A stretch of DNA of 64,000 bases from Anaeromyxobacter paludicola (GTDB lineage Bacteria > Myxococcota > Myxococcia > Myxococcales > Anaeromyxobacteraceae): the NCBI RefSeq assembly GCF_023169965.1, contig NZ_AP025592.1, positions 4,092,001 through 4,156,000 of the forward strand, in the 5' to 3' direction. Below the pieces are notes generated by a model. The model was not told the origin of the DNA. It worked only from the letters and a program-made list of their open reading frames with translations, and made no database searches. A program made the position numbers and the translations under genes. Shown one piece after another: positions 7,723 to 18,628 of this stretch. Within the stretch, counting starts at the first letter, position 1. Every line of letters starts with the position of its first letter.

Positions 7723-9165
7723 CTAGAAGATGTAGTACTTGGCCGAGAAGTTCAGGCGGGCCATGTCGCCCTTCTCGCCCTTGAGCGTCTCGCGATCGCC
7801 CCAGATGCCCTCGACGCCCAGGTCGATGTTCCGCACCGGCGTGAAGATGGGGCCGAAGTGGACCTGGCGGACCATCCGGTTGATGCCGAAGCGGCCGGAG
7901 TCGAGCCCGTTGGCGGCGGCGTAGGTGGTGTACTCGTTGTCGAAGTTGCGGGTGAACCCGCCCACGAGGTTGAAGCGCACCCAGTCGGTCGGCTTGAACT
8001 GGTAGCCGACGACCGCGCCGATGGCCTGCTCCACGATGACCCGATTGGTGTTCGGGTCGTAGAAGGCGCCCTCGATGTAGTTCATGTAGCGGCCGATGCC
8101 GTCGCCGTAGGTGACGCCCAGGCTGAGGTAGTCCTGGTTGTCGCGCATCTTCACGAGCGCGGTGGCGGCGACGCCGTAGCCGCGGTACGAGGCGGCCTGG
8201 GCGCTGTTGCCGGCCTGCACCCGGATCTCATGGGTGAGGGCGCGGGCGCTCATGGTGCCCCAGTCGAACGAGCCGTCCCAGCGGGCGATGAGGTCGGGCA
8301 GCCGCGAGAAGCCGGCGGTGGTCGGGGTGAGGTTCTGGTCGAGCGCGTAGGCGTCCGAGTTCTCGAGCGCGACGGTGAAGTTGCCCCAGGTCGGCGTGGC
8401 GTAGGTGTAGCGGAGCTGCGCCTGGCGGATGAAGGTGGCGCCGATGGGGCCGTTGTAGTCCACGGTCTCCGGCGAGTTGTCCACGTCCATGAAGGTGGAC
8501 CAGGTCTCGCCGGCGAGGAGGCCGGCGAACACGCCGTAGGCGTGGCGGATGCGGAAGCCGTAGCTGCTCGTCGCCTGCTGCGTGTAGATGTCCTTCACGC
8601 TGCCGTAGAGGTCGGTCCCGCCGGTGCGCGGCTCGTTGTTGAAGTCGCCCTCGATCTTGATCACCAGCGGCCCGAACTTCGTCGGGGTGGAGGCGTCGAT
8701 CCCGACGCGCGAGGTGCGGGCGGTGAGGTAGTCGCGCCCCTTGCGCTCCGACTCCGCCGACCCGTAGAGCGGCAGGTACGGCGCGAAGGTCGAGTAGTCG
8801 ATGTCGGCGTTGTCGCCGCGGAACTCGTGGACGTAGTTGAGCTCGGCGAAGCCGTAGAGGTGGAGCGAGGTCTCGGTCCCGGGGATGCGGAACGAGTTCG
8901 GGATGTCGCCCGCGACCACCGCGTCCTTCTGCTTGATCTCGAGGAGGTCGAGCCGGTCGGCGACCGACGGGCCCTCCTCGGCGCCGGCCTGCGCCTCGGG
9001 GGCCGGGGCCTTCTGGGCCTTCAGCGCGTCGAGCTCGGCGCGGAGCTTCTTCACCTCGGCGCGCAGGTCGTCCTGGCTCGGGGCGGGGTCGGCGGCGAGG
9101 GCGGGCGAGCCGAGGAGGAGGGCGGCGGCGGCGCAGGCGCCGCCGAGCGTGCGAGTCACTCTCAT
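7723..9165 (-). CDS. DcaP-family trimeric outer-membrane porin
   Basis: The 480-residue protein has a signal peptide (residues about 1-24, ending SPALA), then a short heptad-like coiled coil (DDLRAEVKKLRAELDALKAQK) typical of DcaP porins. The barrel begins with DIPNSFRIPGTETSLHLYGF, the hallmark DcaP start, and continues with alternating aromatic strands to the terminal SAKYYIF, whose last Phe is the usual outer-membrane assembly signal. It lies 51 bases after the ABC transporter genes on the same strand, which suggests that porin and transporter import the same small, probably anionic, solute. Substrate specificity cannot be read directly. Confidence 0.85.
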   Translation of the reverse strand: MRVTRTLGGACAAAALLLGSPALAADPAPSQDDLRAEVKKLRAELDALKAQKAPAPEAQAGAEEGPSVADRLDLLEIKQKDAVVAGDIPNSFRIPGTETSLHLYGFAELNYVHEFRGDNADIDYSTFAPYLPLYGSAESERKGRDYLTARTSRVGIDASTPTKFGPLVIKIEGDFNNEPRTGGTDLYGSVKDIYTQQATSSYGFRIRHAYGVFAGLLAGETWSTFMDVDNSPETVDYNGPIGATFIRQAQLRYTYATPTWGNFTVALENSDAYALDQNLTPTTAGFSRLPDLIARWDGSFDWGTMSARALTHEIRVQAGNSAQAASYRGYGVAATALVKMRDNQDYLSLGVTYGDGIGRYMNYIEGAFYDPNTNRVIVEQAIGAVVGYQFKPTDWVRFNLVGGFTRNFDNEYTTYAAANGLDSGRFGINRMVRQVHFGPIFTPVRNIDLGVEGIWGDRETLKGEKGDMARLNFSAKYYIF

Positions 9166-9216
9166 GTGTCGGGAGCTCCGGGTCTGGGGTGTCTGAAGCG
9201 GCGTTGCGGTGGAGCG

Positions 9217-9987
9217 TCAGTGCTCGATCTGGCCGAGGAAGGCCCGGATGCGAGGGTGCTGCTGGTCGTCGAAGAACGGGTCGGGGGCGGCCTCCTGGAG
9301 GATGCTGCCCTGGTCGAAGAAGAGGATCCGGTCGCCGGCCTCGCGGGCGAAGCGCATCTCGTGGGTGACGACGACCATCGTCATCCCGGCCGCCGCGAGG
9401 TCCTTCATCACGTCGAGCACCTCGTTGATCATCTCCGGATCGAGGGCGCTCGTGGGCTCGTCGAAGAGCAGCACCTTGGGCTGCATCGCCAGCGAGCGCG
9501 CGATGGCGACGCGCTGCTGCTGGCCGCCGGAGAGCTGGTGCGGGTGCTTGTGGGCGTGGTCCTGGAGCCCGACGCGGGTGAGGATCTCGAGCGCCGCCCG
9601 GTTCGCCTCCTCGCGCGGCGCCTTGCGCACCTTGCGCGGCGCGAGGGAGACGTTCTCGAGGGCGGTGAGGTGCGGGAAGAGGTTGAACTGCTGGAACACC
9701 ATCCCCACCTCGCGCCGGATGGCGTCGAGGTTCCTCACGCTGTCGTCGAGCTCGATGCCGTCCACCACGATGCGGCCGGAGTCGTGCTTCTCGAGCCGGT
9801 TCAGGGTGCGCAGGAAGGTGGACTTGCCCGAGCCGGAGGCGCCGACGATCACCGCCACCTCGCCCTCGTAGAAGGCGGTGGTGACGTCGCGCAGGACGTG
9901 GGCGGGGCCGAAGTGCTTGTTGACGCGCTCGGCGGTGATGAGCGGCGCGCGCGGCGCGGCCGCCGCCGTGGGGTGGACGTGCGACAT
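9217..9987 (-). CDS. Polar amino-acid ABC transporter, ATP-binding subunit
   Basis: A 256-residue ATPase from ATG 9987. Motifs in order: Walker A GASGSGKST, Q-loop VFQQFNLFPHLT, signature LSGGQQQR, Walker B VLLFDEPTSALDPE, and the switch His in VVTHEM. The sequence is of the GlnQ/ArtP/HisP class that drives uptake of polar amino acids. A 15-residue Ala/Pro-rich N-terminal extension precedes the domain. It starts two bases after the permease stop, so the genes are co-translated. It energises the permease encoded at 9990-10790 at the inner membrane. Confidence 0.93.
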   Translation of the reverse strand: MSHVHPTAAAAPRAPLITAERVNKHFGPAHVLRDVTTAFYEGEVAVIVGASGSGKSTFLRTLNRLEKHDSGRIVVDGIELDDSVRNLDAIRREVGMVFQQFNLFPHLTALENVSLAPRKVRKAPREEANRAALEILTRVGLQDHAHKHPHQLSGGQQQRVAIARSLAMQPKVLLFDEPTSALDPEMINEVLDVMKDLAAAGMTMVVVTHEMRFAREAGDRILFFDQGSILQEAAPDPFFDDQQHPRIRAFLGQIEH

Positions 9988-9989
9988 GG

Positions 9990-10790
9990 CTAGTGGCGCT
10001 GCTCGACGTCCATCCGCAGCTCGATGGCGCCGGCGATCTGGGTGAGGACGGTGGTGAGCACGAGGTAGATGCTCGCGGTGGCGATGAAGACCGGCACCGG
10101 CTGGAAGGTGGCCGCCTGGACGCGGTTGCCGATGTTGGAGAGCTCCACCACGCCGATGACGTAGGCGAGGGAGGAGTCCTTGAGGAGCGCCACCACGTTG
10201 TTCACGAGCGGCGGCAGCGCGATCTTGAGGGCCTGCGGGAAGACGATCGAGCCGAAGGTCTGGAGCGGCGAGAGCCCGAGCGAGCGCGCCGCCTCGGTCT
10301 GCCCCTTGGGGATGGCGCCGATGCCGGCCCGGATGGCCTCGGCGTTGTAGGCGCCCACGTTGACCCCGAGCGCCAGGGCCGCCGAGTTGAAGTCGGAGAG
10401 CTTGAGCTGCGGCACCATCATCGGCAGGGCCAGGTAGACGAAGAGCACCTGGACCAGCAGCGGCGTGCCGCGGATCACCCAGACGTAGAACTCGGCCGCC
10501 CAGCGCAGCGGGGCGAAGCGCGACAGCTTCCCCACCGCCGCGAGCACCCCCGCGACCATCCCCATGAGCCCGGCGACGAGCGTGAGCTCGACGGTGACCC
10601 GGGTGCCCTCCGCGAACTGCTCCGCGGCCGGGCCGATCGGCTCGGGCATGCGCGCCAACGGGCGGGCCACGAGCCACATGAAGAGCACCAGCGCGAAGCT
10701 CGACACCAGGATGGTGGCGGTGCTCCGCTGCTGGCGGGTCCAGCTCGCCGGCCAGAGGGTCCGGGAGCCGTCCTGCGGGGCGGTCGGCAT
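9990..10790 (-). CDS. Polar amino-acid ABC transporter, permease subunit
   Basis: The frame gives 266 residues from ATG 10790. It is a HisM/GlnP-type membrane subunit with about five to six hydrophobic segments, the first near ATILVSSFALVLFMWLVA. The conserved cytoplasmic EAA-type loop appears as EAARSLGLSPLQTFGSIVFP. FYVWVIRGTPLLVQVLF is typical of the amino-acid permease family. Only one permease gene is present, so a homodimer is expected. It lies between the binding-protein gene (38 bases upstream) and the ATPase gene (2 bases downstream). Confidence 0.92.
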   Translation of the reverse strand: MPTAPQDGSRTLWPASWTRQQRSTATILVSSFALVLFMWLVARPLARMPEPIGPAAEQFAEGTRVTVELTLVAGLMGMVAGVLAAVGKLSRFAPLRWAAEFYVWVIRGTPLLVQVLFVYLALPMMVPQLKLSDFNSAALALGVNVGAYNAEAIRAGIGAIPKGQTEAARSLGLSPLQTFGSIVFPQALKIALPPLVNNVVALLKDSSLAYVIGVVELSNIGNRVQAATFQPVPVFIATASIYLVLTTVLTQIAGAIELRMDVEQRH

Positions 10791-10828
10791 GGGGGGGCGG
10801 TGCGGGTGGCGCGGGTGGAGCGGAGCCG

Positions 10829-11587
10829 CTAGCGGCAGCGGATGTCCTCGCCGAAGTACTTCTGCGAGAGGGCGCCGTAGCTGCCGTCCGCCATCATCTC
10901 GGCGAGGGCCTTGTCGAGGGCCTTGGCGAGCGAGGCGTTGCCCTTCTTCACGGCCGGGGCGATCCGCTCGACGAACACGAACTCGCCCATGTGCATGCCG
11001 CCGGGGTTCGACGCGAGGGCCGCCTTGGCGACGAACTTGTCGGTCACCCAGGCGTCCACGCGGCCGTTGGCGAGCGCCGAGCGGGCGTCGGTGTCGCGCG
11101 GGAAGTTCTTCACCTCCTTGACGGAGGAGAGCTTCTTCACGTTCTCGAGGTAGGTGGTGCCGGTCTGGACCGCGACCACCTTGCCGGCGAGGTCCTTCGA
11201 GGCGCGGATGGCCGGGTCCTTCGCCACGATGATGCCGCCCGAGCAGTACTCGGGGCTGCTGAAGGTGACGGCCTTGGAGCGCTCGTCGGTGATGCCGAAG
11301 GAGGCGATCACCATGTCCCAGCGGTCCTGGCGCAGCCCGGCGAGCAGCGCGTCGAAGGAGAGCGCGCGCCACTCGACCTGCAGCCCCATGCGCTTCGCGA
11401 GCGCGTTCGCGAGGTCGATCTCGAAGCCGCTGAGCGTCGGGCCCTGGAAGTAGTTGAAGGGAGGGAAGGCGCCCTCGGAGGCGATGACGATCTTGCCGTC
11501 CTTCTTGATCTCCTCGAACGTGCGGGCCTGGGCGGTCACCGCGACGGAGGCCAGCACCAGGACTGCGAGCCACTTCGGCAGGGTCAT
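10829..11587 (-). CDS. Amino-acid ABC transporter, periplasmic binding protein
   Basis: A 252-residue family-3 solute-binding protein. The signal peptide is residues 1-21 (LAVLVLASVAVTAQA). The mature start KKDGKIVIASEGAFPPFNY and the following GFEIDLANALAKRMG are the classic ligand-contact and domain-1 motifs, and the ITDERSKAVTFSSPEY block is also present. Binding-site residues that would discriminate arginine, glutamine or glutamate are not decisive by eye. It is the first gene of the transporter operon; GGAAACG-like bases precede the ATG, giving a modest ribosome site. Confidence 0.92.
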   Translation of the reverse strand: MTLPKWLAVLVLASVAVTAQARTFEEIKKDGKIVIASEGAFPPFNYFQGPTLSGFEIDLANALAKRMGLQVEWRALSFDALLAGLRQDRWDMVIASFGITDERSKAVTFSSPEYCSGGIIVAKDPAIRASKDLAGKVVAVQTGTTYLENVKKLSSVKEVKNFPRDTDARSALANGRVDAWVTDKFVAKAALASNPGGMHMGEFVFVERIAPAVKKGNASLAKALDKALAEMMADGSYGALSQKYFGEDIRCR

Positions 11588-11703
11588 TGTCGTTTCCTCT
11601 GGAGGTGTAGGCGGCGCAGACTAGTCACCTGCGCCGCGTCCCGCAAGGGGTGCCCCCGTCGCCCGCCCGGCCGCCGTCCAGCCCCGCGGGATGACTCGCC
11701 GCG

Positions 11704-12021
11704 TCAGTTGACGATCGGGTTCCCGGGGGTCCCCGGGAAGTGCGGCGTGTCGAGGTCGATCGGGCCGAAGCGGGCCTCGTAGCGCGCCAGGTTCTCCTGG
11801 AGGGCGTGGAGCAGCCGCTTCGCGTGCTTGGGGGTGGTGATGGCCCGGGCGCGGACGGTCGCGCGGGGGGCCTGCGGCTGGAGGTACATGAGGTCGAGCG
11901 TGAACTCGGTCTCGGTGTGGTTCACCATCGCGAGGTTCACGAACGCGCCGTTGGCGATGGCGGGGTCGAGCTCGATCTGGATCTGGACGGGCTGCGGCGG
12001 CTTCGGCGGCTGGTCGGGCAT
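11704..12021 (-). CDS. DUF3467 domain protein
   Basis: A 105-residue cytoplasmic protein from ATG 12021. A longer GTG start at 12069 is possible but adds non-conserved residues. The pattern [20 protein letters not shown], then [30 protein letters not shown], is the DUF3467 family, a short protein widespread in bacteria whose biochemical role is unknown. The N-terminus is a Pro/Lys/Gln-rich leader. It is divergent from glpK, whose start is 95 bases away, so both promoters must fit in that gap. Confidence 0.85.
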   Translation of the reverse strand: MPDQPPKPPQPVQIQIELDPAIANGAFVNLAMVNHTETEFTLDLMYLQPQAPRATVRARAITTPKHAKRLLHALQENLARYEARFGPIDLDTPHFPGTPGNPIVN

Positions 12022-12116
12022 GGGCCACGCTCTACCCGAATCCGCGCGGCGAAAGAAGGTCGAGGTCACGTCAGGAGCATGGTCGATGTCGGCCCTTCCG
12101 GGTAAACAGGGCGACC

Positions 12117-13717
<1,601 letters not shown>

Positions 13718-13721
<4 letters not shown>

Positions 13722-15097
13722 AAGAGCCGCTCGAGCGCCTCGTCCACCGTCGTCACCGCCACCGCCTCGAGCCCGGCCGGCAGCTCGGCGTGGCGCGCGT
13801 TGGCGGCCGGGAGCAGCACCCGGTCGAACCCGAGCCGGGCCGCCTCGGCGAGGCGCGACTCGGCCTGCGAGACGGCGCGGACCTCGCCCGCGAGCCCCAC
13901 CTCGCCGAGGACGAGCGTGCGCTGCGGGATCGACCTCTCGCGGAAGCTCGAGGCGAGCGCGGCGATGCAGGCGAGGTCGGCCGCGGGGTCGTCGAGGGTG
14001 AGGCCGCCGGCCACGTTGACGAAGAGGTCGCAGCCCAGGATCTCGAGCCCCACCTTCTTCTCCAGCACCGCGGCCAGCAGCGCGACGCGGTTGGAGTCGA
14101 GGCCGAGGGCGGTGCGGCGCGGGGTGCCGAAGCCGGTCGGCGCCACCAGCGCCTGCACCTCCACGAGCACGGTGCGGCTGCCGTTCAGCGCCGCCGTGAC
14201 CGCGCTCCCCGGGGCGTCCTCCGGGCGCTCCGCCAGGAACAGCGCCGACGGGTTCGGCACCTCCTGCAGCCCCCTGGCCTTCATCTCGAAGACGCCGATC
14301 TCGCTCGCCGAGCCGAAGCGGTTCTTGTGCGAGCGGAGCACGCGGTACGGGTGCGCGCCGCCGCCCTCGAAGTAGAGGACGGTGTCCACCATGTGCTCGA
14401 GCACGCGCGGGCCGGCGATGGCGCCGTCCTTGGTGACGTGGCCGACGAGGAAGGTGGCGGTCTCGCTGGTCTTCGCGAAGGCCATGAGGCGGGCCGTGAC
14501 CTCCCGGATCTGCGACACCGTGCCGGGCGCGCTCGCGAGCTCGGGGAGGTACTGGGTCTGGATCGAGTCCACCGCCAGCACCGCGGGCTTCAGCTGCTCG
14601 GCGGCGTGGAGCACCTTCACGGCGTCGGTCTCGGCGAAGACCCGCAGGCTGCCCGCGGCGACGCCGAGCCGGTCGGCCCGGAGCTTCACCTGGCGGGCCG
14701 ACTCCTCGCCGGAGACGTAGAGCACGGGGCGGTCGCCGAAGGCGCGGCAGAGCTGGTCGAGGGCGGCGAGGAGCAGCGTGCTCTTGCCGATGCCGGGGTC
14801 GCCGCCGAGGAGGATGAGCTGCCCGGGCACGAGGCCGCCGCCGAGCACGCGATCGAGCTCGCCGATGCCGGTGCGGGTGCGGGCCGCCTCCCCGGCCTCG
14901 ACCTCCGAGAGCGGCAGCGGCCGGGCGCTCCCGAAGCCGGCCGGGTGGACGCGCCCGCCGGCGCGGGGCTCGGGGACGGCCACCTCCTCCTGCAGCGTGT
15001 TCCACTTCCGGCAGGCGGGGCACTGGCCGAGCCACTTGGGGCTCGACTGCCCGCACTCGGTGCAGGCGTAGACGGTCTTCACTGCGGCGCGGGCCAT
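13718..15097 (-). CDS. radA: DNA repair and branch-migration protein RadA (Sms)
   Basis: The 459-residue RadA starts at ATG 15097. The N-terminal zinc finger is [18 protein letters not shown] (two CxxC pairs). The RecA-like core has Walker [12 protein letters not shown], the Sms motif KNRFGS (in [17 protein letters not shown]), and a C-terminal Lon-protease-like domain ([13 protein letters not shown]). RadA acts with RecA in processing recombination intermediates and, in competent bacteria, in transformation. Divergent from bioB; the 108-base gap between them contains the BirA-type operator. Confidence 0.96.
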
Positions 15098-15141
15098 GCG
15101 GCTCCATAGCAGGCGCCCCTGACGAAGTGGCGGCCGGTCCG

Positions 15142-15174
15142 TGGTCAACCCTGGTGTGTGGGGCTGGTTGACGA
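15142..15174 (+). promoter_or_regulatory. Probable BirA operator upstream of bioBF
   Basis: TGGTCAACC, a 15-base spacer, then GGTTGACGA: a perfect 7-bp inverted repeat (GTCAACC/GGTTGAC). The known bacterial BirA site is TTGTAAACC, 14-16 bases, GGTTTACAA; each half here matches at 7 of 9 positions and the spacing is right. It sits 32 bases before the bioB start, a natural place to block transcription when biotinoyl-AMP is plentiful. Recognised from consensus by eye. Confidence 0.8.
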
Positions 15175-15205
15175 CGCCTTCCTCCCTGGTAAGGTTCCCC
15201 CACCC

Positions 15206-16312
15206 ATGAGCAAGCGACCGCTCCCTCCCGGCATCGAGCCCATCTCCGCCGAAGAAGCCTACCGACTCATCCGCCAGACCGATCCCGAGGGGCTCGCCGC
15301 CCTGATGGCGCGCGCCAGGGCGGTGCGCGAGGCGGTGCACGGGAAGGAGGTCTCGCTCTGCGGCATCACCAGCGCGAAGAGCGGCCACTGCCCCGAGGAC
15401 TGCGGCTTCTGCCAGCAGTCGGCCCACTTCAAGGACACCGGCGCGCCCGAGTACCCGATGATCGGCGCCGACGAGATGGTGGCGCAGGCGAAGCTGGCCG
15501 AGCAGGCCGGGGCGCGCGAGTTCTCCATCGTCGCGTCGGGCACCCGCGTCTCGAAGGAGTCGGAGCTGCGCACGCTCGAGGAGGCGGTGCGGCGCATCCG
15601 GGCCGAGACCACCGTCGAGCCCTGCGCCTCGCTCGGCCTCATGCGCCGCCCGGAGCTCGAGCGGCTCAAGGCGGCCGGGCTCATGCACTACCACCACAAC
15701 CTCGAGACGGCCCGCAGCCACTTCGGGAACGTCTGCACCACGCACACCTACGACGAGCAGCTCGAGACCGTCCGCGCCGCCAAGGCGCTCGGGTTCGAGC
15801 TCTGCACCGGCGGCATCCTCGGCATGGGCGAGACGCCCGAGCAGCGGGTCGAGCTGGCGCTCACGCTGCGCGAGCTCGAGGTGGACTGCATCCCGGTGAA
15901 CTTCCTCAACCCGCGGCCCGGCACGCCGATGCAGGACCTGAAGGCCATCACGCCGGAGGAGTGCCTCGCCGCGCTGGCGGTCTTCCGGCTGGTGATGCCG
16001 GCGGCCCACGTCTTCGTGATGGGCGGGCGCGAGGTGAACCTGGGCGGCCGGCAGGACCTCATCTTCGAGGCCGGCGCCGACGGCACCATGGTCGGGAACT
16101 ACCTGACCAGCGCCGGCATGACCCCGGAGCAGGTGGTGTCGATGATCCGCGGGCAGGGGCTCGAGGTGCGCCCCACGCCCGAGCCCGAGCGCTGGGCCTT
16201 CCGCGGCCAGGCGCCGGGGCAGACGGGGTGGAACACGCGGGCGCCGGAGGGTGACGCGCGCACGGCGAAGCCGCGGCTGCCGGTCGTGGGCCAGCGGCCG
16301 GGCTGCGCGTGA
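15206..16312 (+). CDS. bioB: Biotin synthase
   Basis: A 368-residue radical-SAM enzyme from ATG 15206. It inserts sulphur into dethiobiotin to form biotin. The radical-SAM cluster motif [11 protein letters not shown] (CxxxCxxC) is at residues about 64-74. Other landmarks are [30 protein letters not shown] and [12 protein letters not shown], where conserved residues ligate the second Fe-S cluster. The C-terminus runs 40 residues beyond the core, with an Ala/Pro/Arg-rich tail. It overlaps bioF by four bases (GTGA) and lies behind a BirA-type operator. Confidence 0.97.
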   Translation: MSKRPLPPGIEPISAEEAYRLIRQTDPEGLAALMARARAVREAVHGKEVSLCGITSAKSGHCPEDCGFCQQSAHFKDTGAPEYPMIGADEMVAQAKLAEQAGAREFSIVASGTRVSKESELRTLEEAVRRIRAETTVEPCASLGLMRRPELERLKAAGLMHYHHNLETARSHFGNVCTTHTYDEQLETVRAAKALGFELCTGGILGMGETPEQRVELALTLRELEVDCIPVNFLNPRPGTPMQDLKAITPEECLAALAVFRLVMPAAHVFVMGGREVNLGGRQDLIFEAGADGTMVGNYLTSAGMTPEQVVSMIRGQGLEVRPTPEPERWAFRGQAPGQTGWNTRAPEGDARTAKPRLPVVGQRPGCA

Positions 16313-17481
16313 GCGGCGCCCTCGACTGGATCCCCGGCGCCCTCGAGAAGCTCGAGGCGCAGGGGCTCCGCCGCGGCCTCGAGCCGCTCGGCTCGCCGCA
16401 GGGGCCGGTGGTCCGGCTCGGCGGCGCCGCGCTCGTGAACCTCTGCTCCAACGACTACCTCGGGCTCGCCGCCCACCCGCGCGTGCGCGCCGCGGCCGCG
16501 GCGCGGAGCGAGGCGGAGGGGGCGGGCGCCGGCGCGTCCCGGCTCGTCTGCGGGGACCTCCCGGTCCACCGGGAGCTCGAGGAGCGGCTGGCGCGGCTCA
16601 AGGGCAAGGAGGCGGCGCTCCTCTTCTCCTCGGGCTACCACGCCAACCTCGGCGTGCCCGCCGCGCTCACCGGCAAGGACGACGCCATCTTCTCCGACGT
16701 CCTCAACCACGCCTCGATCGTGGACGGCTGCCGGCTCTCCTTCGCGCGCACGGTGCGCTACCGGCACAAGGACCTGCAGGAGCTCGACGACCTGCTCGCG
16801 GCGAGCCGCGCCCGGCGCAAGCTGGTGGTGACCGACGCCGTCTTCTCGATGGACGGCGACGCCGCCCCGCTGGCCGAGCTCACCGCGCTCTGCGAGCGGC
16901 ACGGCGCCATGCTGTACGTGGACGAGGCGCACGCCACCGGGATCCTCGGGGCGCGGGGCGGCGGCCTCTGCGAGGCGCTCGGCCTCTCCGGCCGCGTGGA
17001 CGTGGTGATGGGCACGCTCGGCAAGGCGCTCGGGAGCTTCGGGGCGGTGGTGGCCGGCAGCCACGACCTGCGCGAGTGGCTCGTCTCGCGCGCCCGCACC
17101 TTCGTCTTCACCACCGCGCTCCCGCCCGGCGCCTGCGCGGCGGCGCTCGCGGCGCTCGACCTCCTCGCGGCCGAGCCGGAGCGGCGCGAGCGGCTCGGCG
17201 CGCTCACCGCCCGCATGAAGGCGGGGCTCGAGCGGCTCGGGTTCCCGATGGGCGAGGTGGTCGCGCCCATCTTCCCGGTGATCCTCGGCGACGAGCGGCT
17301 CGCCCTCGAGGCCTCGCGCCGGCTGCGCGAGCGGGGCTTCCTCGTGCGCGCCATCCGCCCGCCCACCGTGCCCGCGGGGACGAGCCGGCTGCGGGTCACG
17401 CTCTCGGCGGATCACGCCCCGGAGCAGGTGGACGGGTTCCTCGGCGCGCTCGGCGACGTGCTGGCGGGGCTGCCGCGGTAG
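16309..17481 (+). CDS. bioF: 8-amino-7-oxononanoate synthase
   Basis: A 390-residue PLP enzyme with GTG start at 16309 inside the bioB stop. It condenses pimeloyl-ACP/CoA with L-alanine, the first step of the biotin ring pathway. Motifs: [34 protein letters not shown], the PLP-face [10 protein letters not shown], and the Schiff-base lysine in [13 protein letters not shown]. bioA, bioD and bioC are not within the window, so the rest of the pathway must be elsewhere. Regulation is expected from the BirA-type operator ahead of bioB. Confidence 0.96.
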   Translation: MSGALDWIPGALEKLEAQGLRRGLEPLGSPQGPVVRLGGAALVNLCSNDYLGLAAHPRVRAAAAARSEAEGAGAGASRLVCGDLPVHRELEERLARLKGKEAALLFSSGYHANLGVPAALTGKDDAIFSDVLNHASIVDGCRLSFARTVRYRHKDLQELDDLLAASRARRKLVVTDAVFSMDGDAAPLAELTALCERHGAMLYVDEAHATGILGARGGGLCEALGLSGRVDVVMGTLGKALGSFGAVVAGSHDLREWLVSRARTFVFTTALPPGACAAALAALDLLAAEPERRERLGALTARMKAGLERLGFPMGEVVAPIFPVILGDERLALEASRRLRERGFLVRAIRPPTVPAGTSRLRVTLSADHAPEQVDGFLGALGDVLAGLPR

Positions 17482-17514
17482 GGACGGCGAGCCTCACGGA
17501 GCGGCCCGGCGAGC

Positions 17515-17802
17515 TCACCGCGCGACGGTGGCGGTGGCGCACGGAGGGTAGAGCGCCGGCGTGCCGGTCGCGAAGGCCCCGAGGTCCTGGGCGCCGCGCC
17601 GGCCCAGTCGCTCGCGAGAGGGGGTGCGCTCCGCCAGGAGCGGCGCGCCCGCGAGCGAGGCGGCCGGCGCGGAGGGCGTCATCGACGCCTGGGCCACGAA
17701 CCCTCCGATGATCGACAGGCAGGCGGTCACCATGATCGCGTCCCGGACGTAGTGCCGCCTCGGCAGCGTGAACGGCGACGGCGTGGGCTTGGACGACAGC
17801 AT
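17515..17802 (-). CDS. Small single-pass membrane protein downstream of ECF sigma gene
   Basis: A 95-residue protein from ATG 17802, chosen because GGAGG lies five bases upstream. One hydrophobic segment (residues about 21-40, DAIMVTACLSIIGGFVAQAS) follows a short basic N-terminus, so an N-in, C-out topology is likely. The remainder is Ala/Pro/Arg-rich with two cysteines or fewer and no known domain. It is the next gene after an ECF sigma factor on the same strand (111 bases apart). Small membrane proteins next to ECF sigma genes are sometimes anti-sigma factors, but nothing in this sequence shows that. Function unknown. Confidence 0.6.
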   Translation of the reverse strand: MLSSKPTPSPFTLPRRHYVRDAIMVTACLSIIGGFVAQASMTPSAPAASLAGAPLLAERTPSRERLGRRGAQDLGAFATGTPALYPPCATATVAR

Positions 17803-17913
17803 GGCGACCTCCAGAGTCCCGGCCACGAGGATGGCGTGGGGACGCATCATGGAGTCCGGCGGTCGATGTTTGTGACGGCCCTCTGCGTGACCCGCGCCAC
17901 GGCGACCGGGACC

Positions 17914-18528
17914 TCAGCCTCGGGTCCGCGCCGGGACCGTCGATCCGAGCAGCCCGATGGCCTGCGCCTGCCGGCCCAGCTTCGCGATGAGCCGCTCGAA
18001 GCGCTTCCGGAGCGCGCTCGGCTGGGCGGGCGGCTCGCCGGGCCGTGACAGCACCGCCGCGACCTGCTCCCACGAGAGCCGCTGATCGACGCGCAGCGCG
18101 AGCAGGGTCCGCTCCGCCGGCCGGAGCTGCTCGCGGAGCGCCGCCACGGCCCGCGTCCGCTGCTCGGCCCGATCCGACGAGGTCGGCTGCGCGGCGCCGG
18201 GCGCGAGGTCGTCCGCCGCGTCGAGGCCGGCGCCGGGCCCGAGCGGCACCGCGCGCCGCCGCCACGGATCGCGCAGGTACCGGATGGCGGCGTGCAGGGC
18301 GAGCCGGTAGGCCCAGCTCTTGCGTGAGCACTCGCCGCGGAAGGAGGGGAGCCCTCGCCACAGGTCCTCCTCGAACGCGCCGAAGACGTCGGCGGCCGCC
18401 TCCCGGTCGTGCAGCAGGGCGGAGAGGTAGCGGAGGATCTGCCTGCCGTGCTGGCGCAGGAGCGAGGTGGCGGCGTCCCGGAGGGCCGCTTCACCGTCCG
18501 CTCCTCGCGCGCTCCTGCGCTCCACCAT
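17914..18528 (-). CDS. ECF-type RNA polymerase sigma factor
   Basis: A 204-residue sigma-70-family protein. Region 2 spans about residues 20-90 with the -10-recognition helix around GECSRKSWAYRLALHAAIRY. Region 4 spans about 125-190 (LRPAERTLLALRVDQRLSWE and VAAVLSRPGEPPAQPSALRK). The region between them is Ala/Pro/Gly-rich. The helix of region 4 carries an unusual Pro-rich insertion (RPGEPPAQP), so the promoter it reads may be non-standard. Small membrane gene follows. Divergence from textbook ECF groups keeps the subfamily open. Confidence 0.83.
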   Translation of the reverse strand: MVERRSARGADGEAALRDAATSLLRQHGRQILRYLSALLHDREAAADVFGAFEEDLWRGLPSFRGECSRKSWAYRLALHAAIRYLRDPWRRRAVPLGPGAGLDAADDLAPGAAQPTSSDRAEQRTRAVAALREQLRPAERTLLALRVDQRLSWEQVAAVLSRPGEPPAQPSALRKRFERLIAKLGRQAQAIGLLGSTVPARTRG

Positions 18529-18628
18529 GGCCCGAGCCCCGCGCTGAGATGGGCGCGGCTCCCGCCCGCGTCAACCGCACCGGCGGGGCCGGATCCGGAG
18601 CGGCCGGGCGGGGGCCGCGCGGCGCGCC

